64,000 nucleotides of DNA from NCBI GenBank assembly GCA_008828725.1, contig MEHQ01003742.1, forward strand, positions 51,931 through 115,930, read 5' to 3'. The notes under the pieces are model-generated. The model did no database searches. It had not been told where the DNA came from and saw only the letters and a program-made list of their open reading frames with translations. The stretch's first letter is position 1, and every line of letters starts with the position of its first letter. This document shows, one piece after another, positions 35,501-46,856 of this stretch. A program made the translations under genes and the position numbers. The DNA is from Saccharina japonica (Eukaryota > Sar > Phaeophyceae > Laminariales > Laminariaceae).

Positions 35501-36855
35501 AACAAACTATTTCTACACGATAAGCGTACCTCAGGGCTAACGTTTTCTCTTCTTGAGTCATGCAGCCGGCACTAGTCAGCTCCTCGGGATATCGTGGCAT
35601 ACAGCCTCGACACTGCTTGTCGACCTCCACGGGCTTCCTCGTCAGTACTCTGTAATCTTCTCCCAGCATCAACGATGTCTCTCTCCCCACGACCCTTCCT
35701 GCGTACTGACACATAATTCCTTCGACCACCTGTGATGGGTGATGGCGGTTTAGCTGATGCTCCAACGATCGATCGCAGTTTCTCTTGCGGAAAAATGGGA
35801 AGCATGAAGTAACTCGTAAAGTGAACACCGGGTGATATCGATGTACAGTAGGCTACATACGGCCAACGCAATGCATCCGTCGCAATAGTAACGTTCGTGT
35901 GGTCGCAGCAAGAGCACCTGCTCCTGCGTGATTAACATAATATGGGTACGCTCCTCCAACTGGACAGAGATCTCGGCATGCGTAACTATCGTAGAAAACC
36001 CGTGCCTACATAGTTTGTATGACAGCAACACCATTTTAGCGTAGCGGAACAAGCGCAAAACGAACAACTGAAAAATGTACATGTTCAGCTCACCTGCCGC
36101 AGGTGCGAATTGCCATAAAACAGTATTGACGTGCCTGGCGGGAAAGGGTCCTTAGCGAGCTCATCATGGCTTACGGGCGCGCACTCCTTCTCGGCTACGG
36201 CTTTGGGCACCCATATCGGATAATCGGTTCGACCATCCTTGCAGAAGTAGCTGTCAAGTGGGCAAGGCGCGCCGATCGTTACAAAACAACCAGGTTCCCA
36301 TACGATTTAGATAGTGGCGAGGGCGAGCCGTCGGCAACGTGGCATTATCGACTGAGCGGCATAGTGTCGGTTTACCGACGGCACGTGTGATAAGAATATT
36401 ACTTAGTACTGCCGCCTTAAGCAGAACCGACGTCTAACCAACAAAACGCATACAGCTCCGACGTATGCGGCATAATTTCCTCAAAACAGATAAATAGCAC
36501 TCAATTTGACGCGCTGCCGACGAATCCGCTGCGGCGTGCTTTACCTGGCTTTCGAAAACACGCACGTACAGTCGTACCCGCTTGGGCGTGTTTGATCCTT
36601 TGCAAGTCGTGTCCAGCCAGACTCTAGATGCCCCCTCAAGTCCGACGACAGTAGCTGCTCAACGCAACATCGGCGCAATTCTTGTGACTGCGGGGAGTGC
36701 AGATCTTCTGTGTCGCTCGCAGTAACAATGGAAGTCTCAATAGCGGCCACCGGGGAATCTCGGTCTTCGCTTTTTTTAGGCCAGATAACAATGGATGGTG
36801 AAGCCTGGACGTATGTAATCGCTAACAAGAGGAGCCCCAGGGAGTAGGCTTTCAT
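32512..36855 (-). CDS. Secreted SGNH / PC-esterase-like protein
   Basis: Four exons: 36855-36545, 36250-36094, 35729-35530, 32989-32512, all GT-AG with matching phases, giving 381 residues. The ATG opens a signal peptide (MKAYSLGLLLLAITYVQASP), so the protein probably enters the secretory path. Exon 2 ends in GTSILFYGNSHLRQ (about 143-156), the GDS/GNS nucleophile block of PC-esterase / TBL-like SGNH hydrolases (Ser about 152), and exon 3 continues with VVEGIMCQYAG. Exon 4 gives YDVVVANSGNE (block III-like Asn/Gly) and DEHFCLPGPPDELG (about 351-364), the region of the DxxH block; here Glu-Asp-Glu-His stands where TBL proteins have Asp-x-x-His. Family members act as O-acyl (often acetyl) transferases or esterases on polysaccharides. 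The substrate here is unknown. Intron 3 (32990-35529) hosts a 1.44-kb inverted-repeat element. Confidence 0.82.
33790..35232. mobile_element. 1.44-kb long-terminal-inverted-repeat element (copy A)
   Basis: The arms start 'gggtccctattttttagcag' (33790) and end with the complement 'ctgctcaaatagggaaccc' (35232). Complementarity continues for about 450 bases per arm, for example 'ccctcaaggcaatgccgg' and 'cttagatctgccg' plus 'caaggcttgtctgtctgag' on both sides. The middle (about 34270-34770) is unpaired or weakly paired. No transposase is seen. It lies in intron 3 of the SGNH gene and shares end and interior phrases with the element at 51.15-53.42 kb. Confidence 0.8.
35450..35465. repeat. AT microsatellite
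   Basis: About eight AT units in intron 3 of the SGNH gene, just 3' of exon 3 on the minus strand. Confidence 0.8.
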
Positions 36856-37903
36856 GGGGTGCCTCCCTCCCGCGAACACCAGCTATCTGCACAGCACGAG
36901 CGGGGGGCGAGTATGCGATCGGGCAAAATGTATCGATGTATACAGTGTTTTTGGCAATTGGAGCGTGTGGACAATAGCTGCAACCCCGCTGTTTCCCTGT
37001 ACGGCACGAGAGCAAAACGACGACGGCTAGCTTGAGTGCCCAGCCAAGACACCTATCCACACGTCAAGCCACGATCAATGTGGTTAGGTCGATAAACAGT
37101 GTAATTTGATGTATGATGTTCTATTAATGGATGAGGCTGGAACTACCGAGGCAAAACCCCTTGGACAGCTCGTTGTAAATAGATAATCAATCGCAACGCC
37201 GCACGCTGGTACACTTGTTCCTTGTTCCTTGTTCCCCTCGCACTGAAACTACAGTAGCTCGCAAGCTCTCTCCATCGGAGTCGATGTTCACCACTACCGT
37301 ACGAATGCATACACCAGCAGTCGATATTAAACTGTCAGCATTCACTATTTCGGTGTGAAAAAGGCCTTCGGCAATTACCCTAAAGTAGTATTTCTTGGGG
37401 CGCAGACTTGGGGTTCGCTTTCAGACGGCCGAATTCCAGGCGACTCCTTTCACCTACGTACTCGTTCTGCTACTTGCGATAACTTCTACCGCCGGCGTGG
37501 CAATGAATGAATACCGTCGTGTTCATGGTCACGAAAGAAGCTTCGCTCGTCCCCAACCAGCTTCTCAAGCTGCCCGCTCATCGCGGGAAGTCAAGCATGC
37601 CTACCTTTCCAGCGATAAACCCCGATAGTGATCGGGAAACCGTTTTACCAGAAGCATCCTTGTGCCTGCCAGCCAGTCCAAGTAAAGCTTGGGCAAGGAC
37701 TGCCCACTTCTGGTCTGGTGTGGAAATTCAGGTGAAGTAGCTTATCTTCACCATATTTAGAGCCCCTACCTGGCTATATACATAACGAGGCAGGGTGGAG
37801 CGCGAAGCGCGAGATCGTTGTTTGCATTTTGGCAAAAACTACCCAGTGTGGGGTGCGTACAGGCTACTGTAGGCTTCCCAACAAATAATGTATTACTAAC
37901 ACA
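36856..37903. other. Upstream region of SGNH gene; possible exon near 37440-37735
   Basis: This holds the SGNH promoter region. On the plus strand near 37440-37730, frames give YVLVLLLAITSTAGVAMNEY and, one frame over, a run ending at a 'cag/gtgaag' donor-like site (37733). The hydrophobic run resembles a signal peptide, but no ATG precedes it in frame and no family match is apparent, so I leave it unassigned. Confidence 0.3.
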
Positions 37904-38225
37904 GGTCGCCCCAGTGGTTTAGTGGTTAACCTTGAATACTACTGCGGTTGAGGCCGAGGGTTCGAGTCTCCGTATGGAGTTTTAAATGATTTAATGACAC
38001 CAACTACTACTGTCAAGAGCGCCTAATGTAGCGTGGGTAGGCACAACTCGACGCGAGTCGACGAGGGAAGAAAGTACTGAACTCGTATCGCGATAAAAAT
38101 GCAAGGCACGTACCGTAGTGGGGAGGGGGGAGAAGAGCCTACTTAGTGTCCCCGGATCTGAGTTACGACTGGGAATAGAAGGGAGCAGGAGCAAGAAGGG
38201 CGAAAATAGTAAAATAAAAATAAGG
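37904..38225 (+). mobile_element. tRNA-derived SINE-like element (copy A)
   Basis: It begins with a tRNA-like head, 'ggtcgccccagtggtttagt' (A-box-like at about 37911-37922), and 'gagggttcgagtctc' (B-box-like at about 37956-37970). A body follows with 'gtgggtaggcacaactcgac', 'gacgagggaagaaagtactg' and 'ggatctgagttacgactggg'. The same body occurs reversed at 56045-56358. The head lacks a convincing cloverleaf. The 3' end fades into A-rich sequence ('aaaatagtaaaataaaaat'). Confidence 0.75.
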
Positions 38226-40300
38226 CGCGCGAGCGCGAAGCGCAAGTCTTTTTTAAAAACTGATTTTTCAAGTAAAAAAAAAGCCTCTCCATAGAGGCTT
38301 GCGTACGGCTCATGTAGCGTGGTGCAAAATAGTTTTTCTGTGTGTCGGTCTGAATCAAAATCGACGTTTGTACACCGTGCTCAACCTCATAGTACACGGC
38401 ACCAACGCCAGTCCCGTCGGGCTCTGTGCACGCACAAAATTTAACGAAGTCTTCTCGTGCTGGTTTCGCTCTAACTCGTCCCGAGTTGGTCGAGCTAGGA
38501 GCGGCAGCGTGTGTATTTAGAGGCACATGACCGGAGGCGTTTTCATCAATATTATTTTATTTCACAACGGTTTTCATTTTTGAAATACAGAAGAACTCAA
38601 TTATGCCGAACAATACGATAGACCCAAGCGTGGGAGCATCGGATTCAAGTGCTAGACCGTCAAGCCGAGCGTACAGTGACGTTGGCCCTGGCCTCGTGTG
38701 TCGTGCTCCTGCTGCTGTTTACTGCTGTTCCGTTGTTGTCGTTGCTGTGGCCGCCTGGCCATGCACATGGCTGAATCATGTTTTTTTATTTCGGAACGTA
38801 AAATTGGGAGTTTCGGACTCGAGTTTTTTCAGATTTAGAAATAATATTCAGAATTAAGATCCAGAAATAAGCGGGGCCCTTCAAATATGAGCTGAAACGT
38901 ATGTGCGTACAGTAGAATCGACACGCACAGCTGACGGCACAAAATACGACGTGGCCTAAGCACACATTGTGATTGGCCTGTAGTCCCACCGCAAGCAAGA
39001 TATAAGCTTCCTTTGAACGCACTCGAAGTCTGCGCGACGCCGAGTGTTTTCGAACGTGTGGATGCTTCAACCTTCCACCTCATGGCAGCACAGCAGTGAG
39101 GCTTTTTTTCATAGACGCTAGACCTTACACACAATTCTAGCACACCACCACAGCATGGGTCACACCATCACGTCCTGCGTAAGCCTTCATGATAGGTCAG
39201 CTCACAAAACACGTGGTTTACTTATGCTACTCAATGCTACGGTCGTATCATGGCAGGTCTCTGTTTGATTTCTTCTGGGTCCACTCTGTTTGGCGTGTGG
39301 GTGGCCTGTAACCTCGTATTTTCTCAGCCATGCAGTCCACAGAGTGGTGACCCCAACTGCGCGATGCGATCTAACGGTCGGCCTGAGCGGCGCGTTGGTT
39401 AGTCGCGATAGATAGTTGCCTTTGCACAGTCTTGAGCAGTTACCAGTTGCAGTTTTTTTCGATGTTGAACAGCCTGTCAGGCCATGCATGGTGTACCATC
39501 GAATTGTGAAAATGATGCAAAGCCCGTCCCTTCGATGCAATCCGGCATACGGATTAAGCAATCCCCTAAATAGCGTGTCTTCTAAATGCAGCTGCGGGCG
39601 GCCGTCTGATGCATTAAATGACTGGGTTCAATGTGCATATACACGGGCCCCTGCTGTGAGACAGTTTTGTTTATACCGAAGTAGACGACTGAGCGTTCGT
39701 AAGCATCCAGCCGCAGCGACAATAGTTTTAGCGGTGTCTGGGAGCCAACATATATGTTGCCAATCTGCACTGACTGGCGCTTGTGAGGGGGTGACGAGAC
39801 ATCGCAAGACTTGCGGGTGCAGCTGCCCATTTTCGAGGGGTACATTGAAATGTAGGCCCCTGACGTGCCCCAAGCTTCCATCGGTGTGGTGTAAGCCTAA
39901 TATCGAGGTTGGCGGCGGTACTTGAAGACTATGGTTTATTTTCATCCACGTAAAATCTCGGCAAACGCAACCCTCGCTATACACGGAGCCTTCGTACCAC
40001 TCATATAAAGAGCGTGCATACCGCAGACGGATGCCCACGCGTGTTGTTTGCATTGTGTTAGTATGGCAATCGAATGAGTAACATTCGCGTTGCTAGTCTC
40101 CGATCTTACTAAAAAATATGGTGTTGAGAAAGGGCCATTATTATTGAGCAAGTTTTGTCCAAGTGTTAGTATCGCAATCGAATGAGTATCATTCGCGTTG
40201 CTAGTCCCGAGTCCTGAAAACAATTGCAAGTCTTTGTCCTGCGTTTTTCCCGCGGGCTCAGGGGGGTACTGTAGTTCCTCGTTGTCTTCAATGTTGCACA
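38226..40300. other. Intergenic stretch, no gene recognised
   Basis: Frames here are short and without family motifs. A plus-strand frame at 38603-38854 has an ATG and one hydrophobic run (CCSVVVVAVAAWPC) but nothing recognisable. 40040-40080 and 40165-40205 share the direct repeat 'gtatggcaatcgaatgagta' (second copy 'gtatcgcaatcgaatgagta'). Confidence 0.45.
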
Positions 40301-40301
40301 G

Positions 40302-40640
40302 ATAGATGATGCTCCGAGTACCTTGGAGTAAAGTAAGGAGTATCGGAGATATAACACTTCAGGTACTTCGTGTAGTCAAAGTATGTCGGGGTTCAATACT
40401 CCGGAGTACTGCTCGTACTCGGAGTATTTCGGGCATGAACACTCGCGATACTGCTTGCACTCGGAGTATTTCGGGGTCCGATACTGTGGGTACTCCTTGT
40501 ACTCAAAGTATATGGGGCTTCAGTACTGCTTATACTCCAAGTACTCCGAGTATTCAGGCCGCGAGTACTCTCATACTCTTAAGTACTCGGAGTACGAAAT
40601 GCACTCGACACTCGGAGTATTCGGACAATCGGACTGCATA
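40302..40640. repeat. ACTCCGAGTA-rich repeat, copy 2
   Basis: Reverse-oriented relative of 15218-15545, again dense in 'actcggagta'. It is followed by a CAG array. No coding meaning; the open frame across it is a by-product of the repeat. Confidence 0.8.
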
Positions 40641-40793
40641 GGACGGTGCTTTCGTTTTTGTGATCGAAAAATACAAATCTTAAGCTCGAAATCGAACCGC
40701 ATAGGAAACGGCCTCTATATTGTGCAAAATCTGACCGGATCGAAAAATGGCCTAGTCTCTGAATTCAAGATGTTATCCAAGCAGCAAGCAAGC

Positions 40794-40804
40794 AGCAGCA
40801 TCAA

Positions 40805-40860
<56 letters not shown>

Positions 40861-40861
40861 C
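40794..40861. repeat. CAG/AGC microsatellite
   Basis: About 20 AGC units, nearly uninterrupted, followed by a GC-rich stretch with a shorter CAG run at 41021-41050. The plus frame would give poly-Ser; there is no evidence that it is translated. Confidence 0.9.
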
Positions 40862-41099
40862 GATCGATGAGTTGGATGGTGACACAGCGACGTTGCTTCA
40901 CGCCCGACGACCAGCCGACGATCGGTGCGTCTCTCCGTCGCCAAACGGCTGGCGAGGGCTCGGGCCTAGACACGAAGGGAAGCGCACTCGGCGCGCGCCT
41001 CTCCGTACTCGTAGACTTTACAGCAGCAGCAGCAGCAGCAGTACAGCAGCAGTAGTCAGTCAACGCTCGGATGCTTCGTTGTGTCAAAATAGACTTACT

Positions 41100-44000
41100 T
41101 ACTAATATCTGGCTCAAGGATCCCTCATGCCTGCACTCTCAGAGCTCCCACTTCGAACACCGCCTCCGTTCCTTACTTGCTCCTCTCTTGGTTCCCTATA
41201 CACTTTTTTAGTTGTCGAGAGGCTTCTTCCTCTTTCAGTGTTGGGTTCGTGTGTGTGCCCAGACAGCACGGCAGCGCGGGCGAGCCCGGCGCCATCGCGG
41301 GTATCGGAGGGCGCCGGCCAGTAGACGGGGGGTCAGAAGGAGCGTGGTCGTCTTTTTCGTGGCTAGGCGTGGCGTGTCCACCGAGACACGAGGGAAGCAT
41401 GAAAGGCCTTTGTCTGCGTTGCTGCTTGCTGTATCAATCCAGTATGTCAGAGTTATAAGGGTCGTTTATTTTTGCAAAAGAACATTCAAGCGGTGCTTAT
41501 TTATCGGAACACATATGTTTTTCAGAGAGAGGACCAGGCGATTTGAACACCTCATGATGGAGCGGGCGAACGAGGGCCACGGTGAGCAACGGGCTTCATG
41601 CGAGGCGGGCCACGGGGCTCACTGGGGCAGAGAGGCAGTAGAGCTCGACCCGGACCGAATCGATAGCAACGCGATCGCGGAGGGACGGGGAGCATCAAGG
41701 CTGACACAACGCGAAAGACGTCACTTTTTTTTTGTTTTTTGCGGCGCAATGGGCTTGATGGATTTTTTTTTTCTTTTTTTCGAGTACGAGTACGTACGAG
41801 TACTCGTACGTGGTATGTACCTACGTACAAATAAATGTGTACGTCTTTCTTCTTTCTAAATTTTGTTGATTTCCTGTTTTTCGTACTTCACAACTTGACG
41901 ACCGAGCTGTGCTGTGCTTTCTCTTTCATATATACAAAGTACGGAGTAATATATTCCACCGTTCGTTGTTGTTGTACTACGACACATACCCACGAAGGCA
42001 CAAATACACCTACCACAGCAGGCAGCGCAGCGCCGTGCTGTGAGCCATGTTGCTGTGCTTTCTCTTTCGATCATACAGCCTCTTTGTTGTCCTGGAGCAT
42101 GGAGCTAATGTGCATCCCGAGCATGTTTTGCATGCATGTCAAGTCCGCCGTTTCTTCCCTATGCACCATGAACCTCTTACCCTGAACCTCTTGGCATTTT
42201 CAAGTCGGTGCGTTTACTTGCACTATACGTCATGGGCCTCTTCTGCCCCTCTCCTTGCGCGAGCGTAGCGGGCGGCGTCAGTCGCCCGCGGAGCGGAGCC
42301 TTTGTACAAATTACCAAGACAGGTCGACTCGAGCGCACCCGGTGCGTCGCCGCTCGACCAGAGGCATACAGCGTGGCTTCGGACGCTTGGGTTCTACGCC
42401 CAGTACAGCGCACTCGGCGCGTCTCTTCGCGGCGCCAGACCACAACAACAGCAGTTGGTCTTGGCGTGGCATGTACTCATACACGTGGTGGCGAGGCGTC
42501 GTGGCTTGCTTTCATGTAATGCAACCGTCGTGGCTTGCTTTCATGTCACATACATCAGGAACCCCCACCCCCTATTCAAAAATAGTAGTACTAAATGTGG
42601 AACTCCCAGTGATCGCTGTTTTTTCTCAGGGTCTGCTGGAGAGGTGCTCGGCGAGCGTGCTGCTGTGCTCGGCGTGCGCTCACCAAGATGTCGATACTCG
42701 GCCGAGGTGTATGGTGTGTGCTTGGCTGTCGAGGCGTGCAAAAACAGTCGCGACGCCGCTGCTGTACGCCAAGAACGGGCTTTGAGGGTCGAGGGGACAA
42801 GGGGGTACCCGTGGTGTGATTCGAGGGGTCACTTTTCTGGTCACGCCTATTATCTTGAAAATCGGGCATCACTTTTGGGATTATGCTTTCTGTGTCTCCG
42901 GTCCAAATTCGACCGTAGAACACTTGGAGAAATCAATGGCCTCGTGTTTCAATTTCAGTTGAATGCTTGTGGTTCAATACTTGCGCAGTAGCAGCAGTGA
43001 TGCACAAAACTCTCTTCCGTCCCACCCCTCCCTGAAAGTTCGTACAAAAAGCCGACCGAAACCGAGCGTCGTTGCGGTACTCACACGCATAATTAATCCC
43101 GGGCAGATGGTTTTATTCTTGAATGATGCAGCAACGGCAGATTCGTACACCTAACCCTGCCCTTCTTCTCCTCATTATGATAGCACCAAACGCCAACGGA
43201 AACCACCTTTTGCAGCGACAATTCGAAAACACACACAAACAACGGGATCATGCCAGAATTTCGCGGCACAACCAGCAAAACAAAACCCGTTTCTCTTCCC
43301 CCCAAGCAATGTGCCAAACACCGACGAATAAAACACGGTGCGGAGCAAGCGCGCGTCCATCACTGGCCCGGGGATCTTCGACCGACGAAGACTGGCTCGC
43401 ATAACGCGGGTTGGCGGCGAAATAGCCAAGCTTGGCTTCGTTGACGACGGCACTATCTATCAGTCTTCTTTGGTCTTGTCACGGTCCTTGTGAGTTGGTT
43501 TTGCGTCCACTGCCGCGAGCAACATTTTCTCCTTCGCGACAACAAAACAAGGGAATGCAACCGCAGCCAGGCACGGTTTATTCAGTTCAACCGCAAAGGG
43601 CGGCCACAACACGAATTGGGTAGCTCCCGCTAGAGGCTATCGCGGGGCTGGCTGGTGAGTATGTACATCACATTCTACAGCTTGCGTTGAGGTTCCACGC
43701 GGTGGCTGTCGTGATCAGCTGCATGTTTGCTATTAAGGTCCTACTGCTGTTGAATGCGCTGCTCTTAAAACATCGAACAAACAAGGGCACGCAATTTTTC
43801 CGTACATCAAGGATCCTTTGAGGAACGACCGTCGAGTAGAACCCCCCAGCAGGCACTAAAGCGAATTTATAGGTGCAGAACGACAACGTTGACGCATCTA
43901 ACACATGTTGTAGCTGCCGCCAGGCTGTACGCGTTGGTTGACGCGAAACTCTTTGTTTTGGTAGTGGGCAGAGTCATTTTGGAGGAAACATATTAGTTTC

Positions 44001-44605
44001 TACCGACTGTTCCGTTCCAAAATGTCTCTTCAATCACACGCCGCAGCGTCCCTAAGATCTTGAGAGTGCTGTGACACATCGGATAAAGCTTGTTCAAACC
44101 TTAAACTTAGTTATGTTCGAATAAGTAAGCAGACTGCATTGAAGCTATGGCTGCTTCGCATCCGCCTGCGGCACGCACATTATCTATATATGCTGTACGG
44201 GATTGGCTGTTGCTGCTGATTATCTGTGTAATATGAATCTCCTCAACTTTTGTATAATGGCAGTCATGCGCGCTGCGGTGGTGAGCAACGCAACCGTTTG
44301 CTGCACACACATGTCCCCAGCAGAGAAACTAGAAAGTGAAGGCAGCCCTAATTTTCGTTCCAAATCGTAATTTTCGGGGGGGCTGCTGGACTGCCACCTT
44401 GCCACTCTCTGTTTCTCCTGTTGCAAGTTGCTGCTCCTGCTAAAGATGGCCGTGTCTGACCAAAATATCTACGGTTAGACAACTTCGTTTGAGATTTTTC
44501 ATCCCGTCGGGTGTTCGACGGAGATCACGGTATGGCAGCCTGGAAAATGCCCCTCCAAAATTTGGAAACGTCGAACATAGGACATAGATTTGATGATAAC
44601 ACACT
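41100..44605. other. Intergenic stretch with coding-like fragments, unassigned
   Basis: Several GC-richer segments look exon-like but match nothing I know. One is 41520-41740 on the plus strand after a 'tttttcag' acceptor-like site, giving an acidic/basic run with RRFEHLMMERANEGHGEQRA. Another is 42300-42500 plus, giving WLRTLGFYAQYSALGASLRG. A 'cgagtacgagtacgtacgag' palindromic tract lies at 41780-41815, and 42500-42545 repeats 'cgtggcttgctttcatgt' twice. I do not call a gene. Confidence 0.3.
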
Positions 44606-44606
44606 A

Positions 44607-44858
44607 TTGATACGACCTCACGCGCATGACGGGCACTCACACAGGCAGGCAGGGTCAGAGAGCTGGAGCGCTCCTCATGTAGACATAAACCATGTATATA
44701 TTATCGCCGGACCTCGCAGGCCAGCGTAGAAGCGGAGTTCGCGCGGAGTCGAGCAGGCAAGTCAAGCAGGTCAAGTGGGAACAAACCCAGGCACTCAATT
44801 CTATCTCAATAAAGCCTCACCAAGTATATGAACTCCCCAATATATGTAACCGTCATCA
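44607..44858 (-). pseudogene. Duplicated 5' fragment of the 48240-49367 gene
   Basis: About 250 bases are nearly identical to 49347-49597. They carry the TATA-like 'ataatatatacatggttta', the putative 5' untranslated region and the first seven or so codons (ATG at about 44626, minus strand) before homology stops. The right edge is interrupted exactly at a mobile-element insertion. It is therefore a truncated gene copy or a duplicated promoter. Confidence 0.75.
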
Positions 44859-45622
44859 GGGCATGTCTAAACAGAAACGAAAACGAAAAAAACGAAAAAC
44901 GAAATCATTTCGTTTTCGGCATCATTTTAGCCGACGTCTCCAAACAGAAACGAATTGGGAACAGCCAGATCCAGGCGAAAAAAAACTGAGAGCACAAGCC
45001 ATGGGCTGTTCACAACTATGTACACATGCCGACAATCTAGCGCTCGGCACCACAGGTACACCAGAGGAGCAGGCAGAAGCGACGACAATTCGATACCGGG
45101 AGGTCATTGGGTCTCCCATGGAGGTGGTCGCGTGTCCAACTTTGACGCCCCGGGATCAAAATTCAAATTATACTGAGAGCGAACTTCCAACCTCATTCTC
45201 GAAGGCTGATGCTGAACTCTACTCAAATTATCTTCGCTTTGCCTCGAACGCCGGCAAACAAAGGCCCTAGAGCGTCGGGGCTGGTGTTGTGGTTGGCCTC
45301 CTGGCTATTTACGGGGGGTCTGTGCGGCTGTGTTGCCGTGCTAGCTGTGGGTTGCGTGCCGCGTGCGGCAGTCCTGATGTGATATTTTGACGTGGCTGCG
45401 CTGACGAGTAGGACACGCTGAATTGTTGCTGTTCGTGCTTTCGTTCTCCTTTTCGTTTTTCAGCTGTCAACTTTTATGTTTTGGGTAATAGGTTGTTAAT
45501 CGTTGATTTTCTCAGAACAAAAAAAACGAAGGGGAACACGTTTGTACCAGGGACCAATCAGCGGCCTGTTTTTTGTCATTTCGTTTTTCGTTTTTCGTTT
45601 TCGTTTCTGTTTAGACATGCCC
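44859..45622. mobile_element. 764-bp non-autonomous DNA element with TCA duplication
   Basis: Terminal inverted repeats 'gggcatgtctaaacagaaac' (left) and its exact complement (right) extend at least 30 bases into 'gaaaacgaaaaacg' runs. The element is flanked by TCA on both sides. The related sequence at 49590-49605 reads straight through ('cgtcatcatacctgttg') with a single TCA, giving the empty site. Three-base duplication and GGG-ending termini fit PIF/Harbinger-like elements, although their usual target is TWA. Internal frames are repeat-driven, so I call no transposase. Confidence 0.85.
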
Positions 45623-45625
45623 TCA

Positions 45626-46470
45626 TACCTGTTGTATCGAGTACCAAGCACAATTAATATCCTCCCTGGTGTGTAATCGATACTGTGCGACACCACACAT
45701 CCGCAGTATGCATACCGAACAGGCGTACAGTCCCCATCAACTAATATCCTCCCTGCATAGTGAACAGTATGGCAATAAAGCATCACAATATCATAGCATG
45801 CTCCCACCTCATAGCTGTCCCGAAAACCACAAATCATCATCCCGAATCAATATCACACATTCCAAATTCACGTACCAAATGTGGACCACAATGTCCCAAA
45901 ACCTCAAGCAAATTCGAAGTACCGAATACCACAAGATTACTAAAACCTCAAGCAAATTCAAAGTGCCGAACACCAGAAGTTCAAGCAAATTCATTCAAAC
46001 TCAGATACCAAAATCTAAACCATACTGGCTCAAACTTCAACAATCTTCCAAGACACTCAGCTGCCGAAACTAGGGCATAAGGCCTCGATAATCAGACGGC
46101 CATCAGCTCGGTGTCAATAGGTCGATACAAGTTTATCCAGTAGTACTAACTTCAGATTTACTGCAGGTTGCAAGAATCTCAAAACCAGAAAGATCTTCAA
46201 TGCAAATCTCAATACCGTACAATGTTTTCTCGGAACTACCAGACCAGCCGTTATTATCATTGAATATCTCCCTGACAATCAACAATACAGCTCCCGATCA
46301 CGGTTCGACCACAAACAGTATATCCGCACAGCAGTATCCAATATTTTAATCAGTAAACAGGCAGAAATTTCAATGCCCGAAAACCATCAATCAAAAACCA
46401 AAACCCAACCTTAACCCCACCAGCCCAATCAAAGACACAATCAAAACCCTCCATTCTCGAATCCTCGTTC
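45626..46470. repeat. A-rich stretch with short tandem repeats
   Basis: From 45626 the sequence continues the duplicated segment for about 30 bases ('tacctgttgtatcgagtacc') and then diverges. Near 45896-45995, 'cctcaagcaaattcgaagt' recurs about three times with a spacing near 50 bases. No gene is seen. Confidence 0.6.
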
Positions 46471-46856
46471 AATCAGTCAACCAGTCAATCAATGTATTTT
46501 CCGAACTGTCAGAAAAGCCGCCCAGACCAGACAGCCAGAGACGGTATCACCATTGAGATCGACTCTAAAACTAAAAATAATAAATCTCAGATCCTCATTT
46601 CAGTCGGTCAACCAGTCAATCAATGTATTTTCCGAACTACCAGAAAAGCCGCCCAGGCCAGACAACCAGAGACGGTATCACCATTGAGATCGACTGTAAA
46701 ACTAAAATAATAAATCTCAGATCCTCATTTCAGTCGGTCAACCAGTCAATCAATGTATTTTCCGAACTACCAGAAAAGCCGCCCAGGCCAGACAGCCAGA
46801 GACGGTATCACCATTGAGATTGAGTCTAAAACTAAATAATAAATCTCAGATCCTCA
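46470..46856. repeat. Three tandem copies of a 130-base unit
   Basis: The phrase 'caatgtattttccgaactac' recurs at about 46490, 46620 and 46750, each followed by 'cagaaaagccgcccag', 'agagacggtatcaccattga' and 'aaatctcagatcctcat'. Copies differ at only a few bases, so the array is recent. The protein frames seen across it are not conserved beyond the DNA repeat. Confidence 0.9.

Noticed and set aside
37904-37980. Functional tRNA gene
   Set aside because: A- and B-box-like segments are present, but no sound acceptor stem or anticodon arm can be drawn, and the following body recurs with the head as a SINE-like unit.
40383-41105. 240-codon plus frame with a poly-Ser run
   Set aside because: It is formed by the ACTCCGAGTA repeat and a CAG array, with no motif or splice support.
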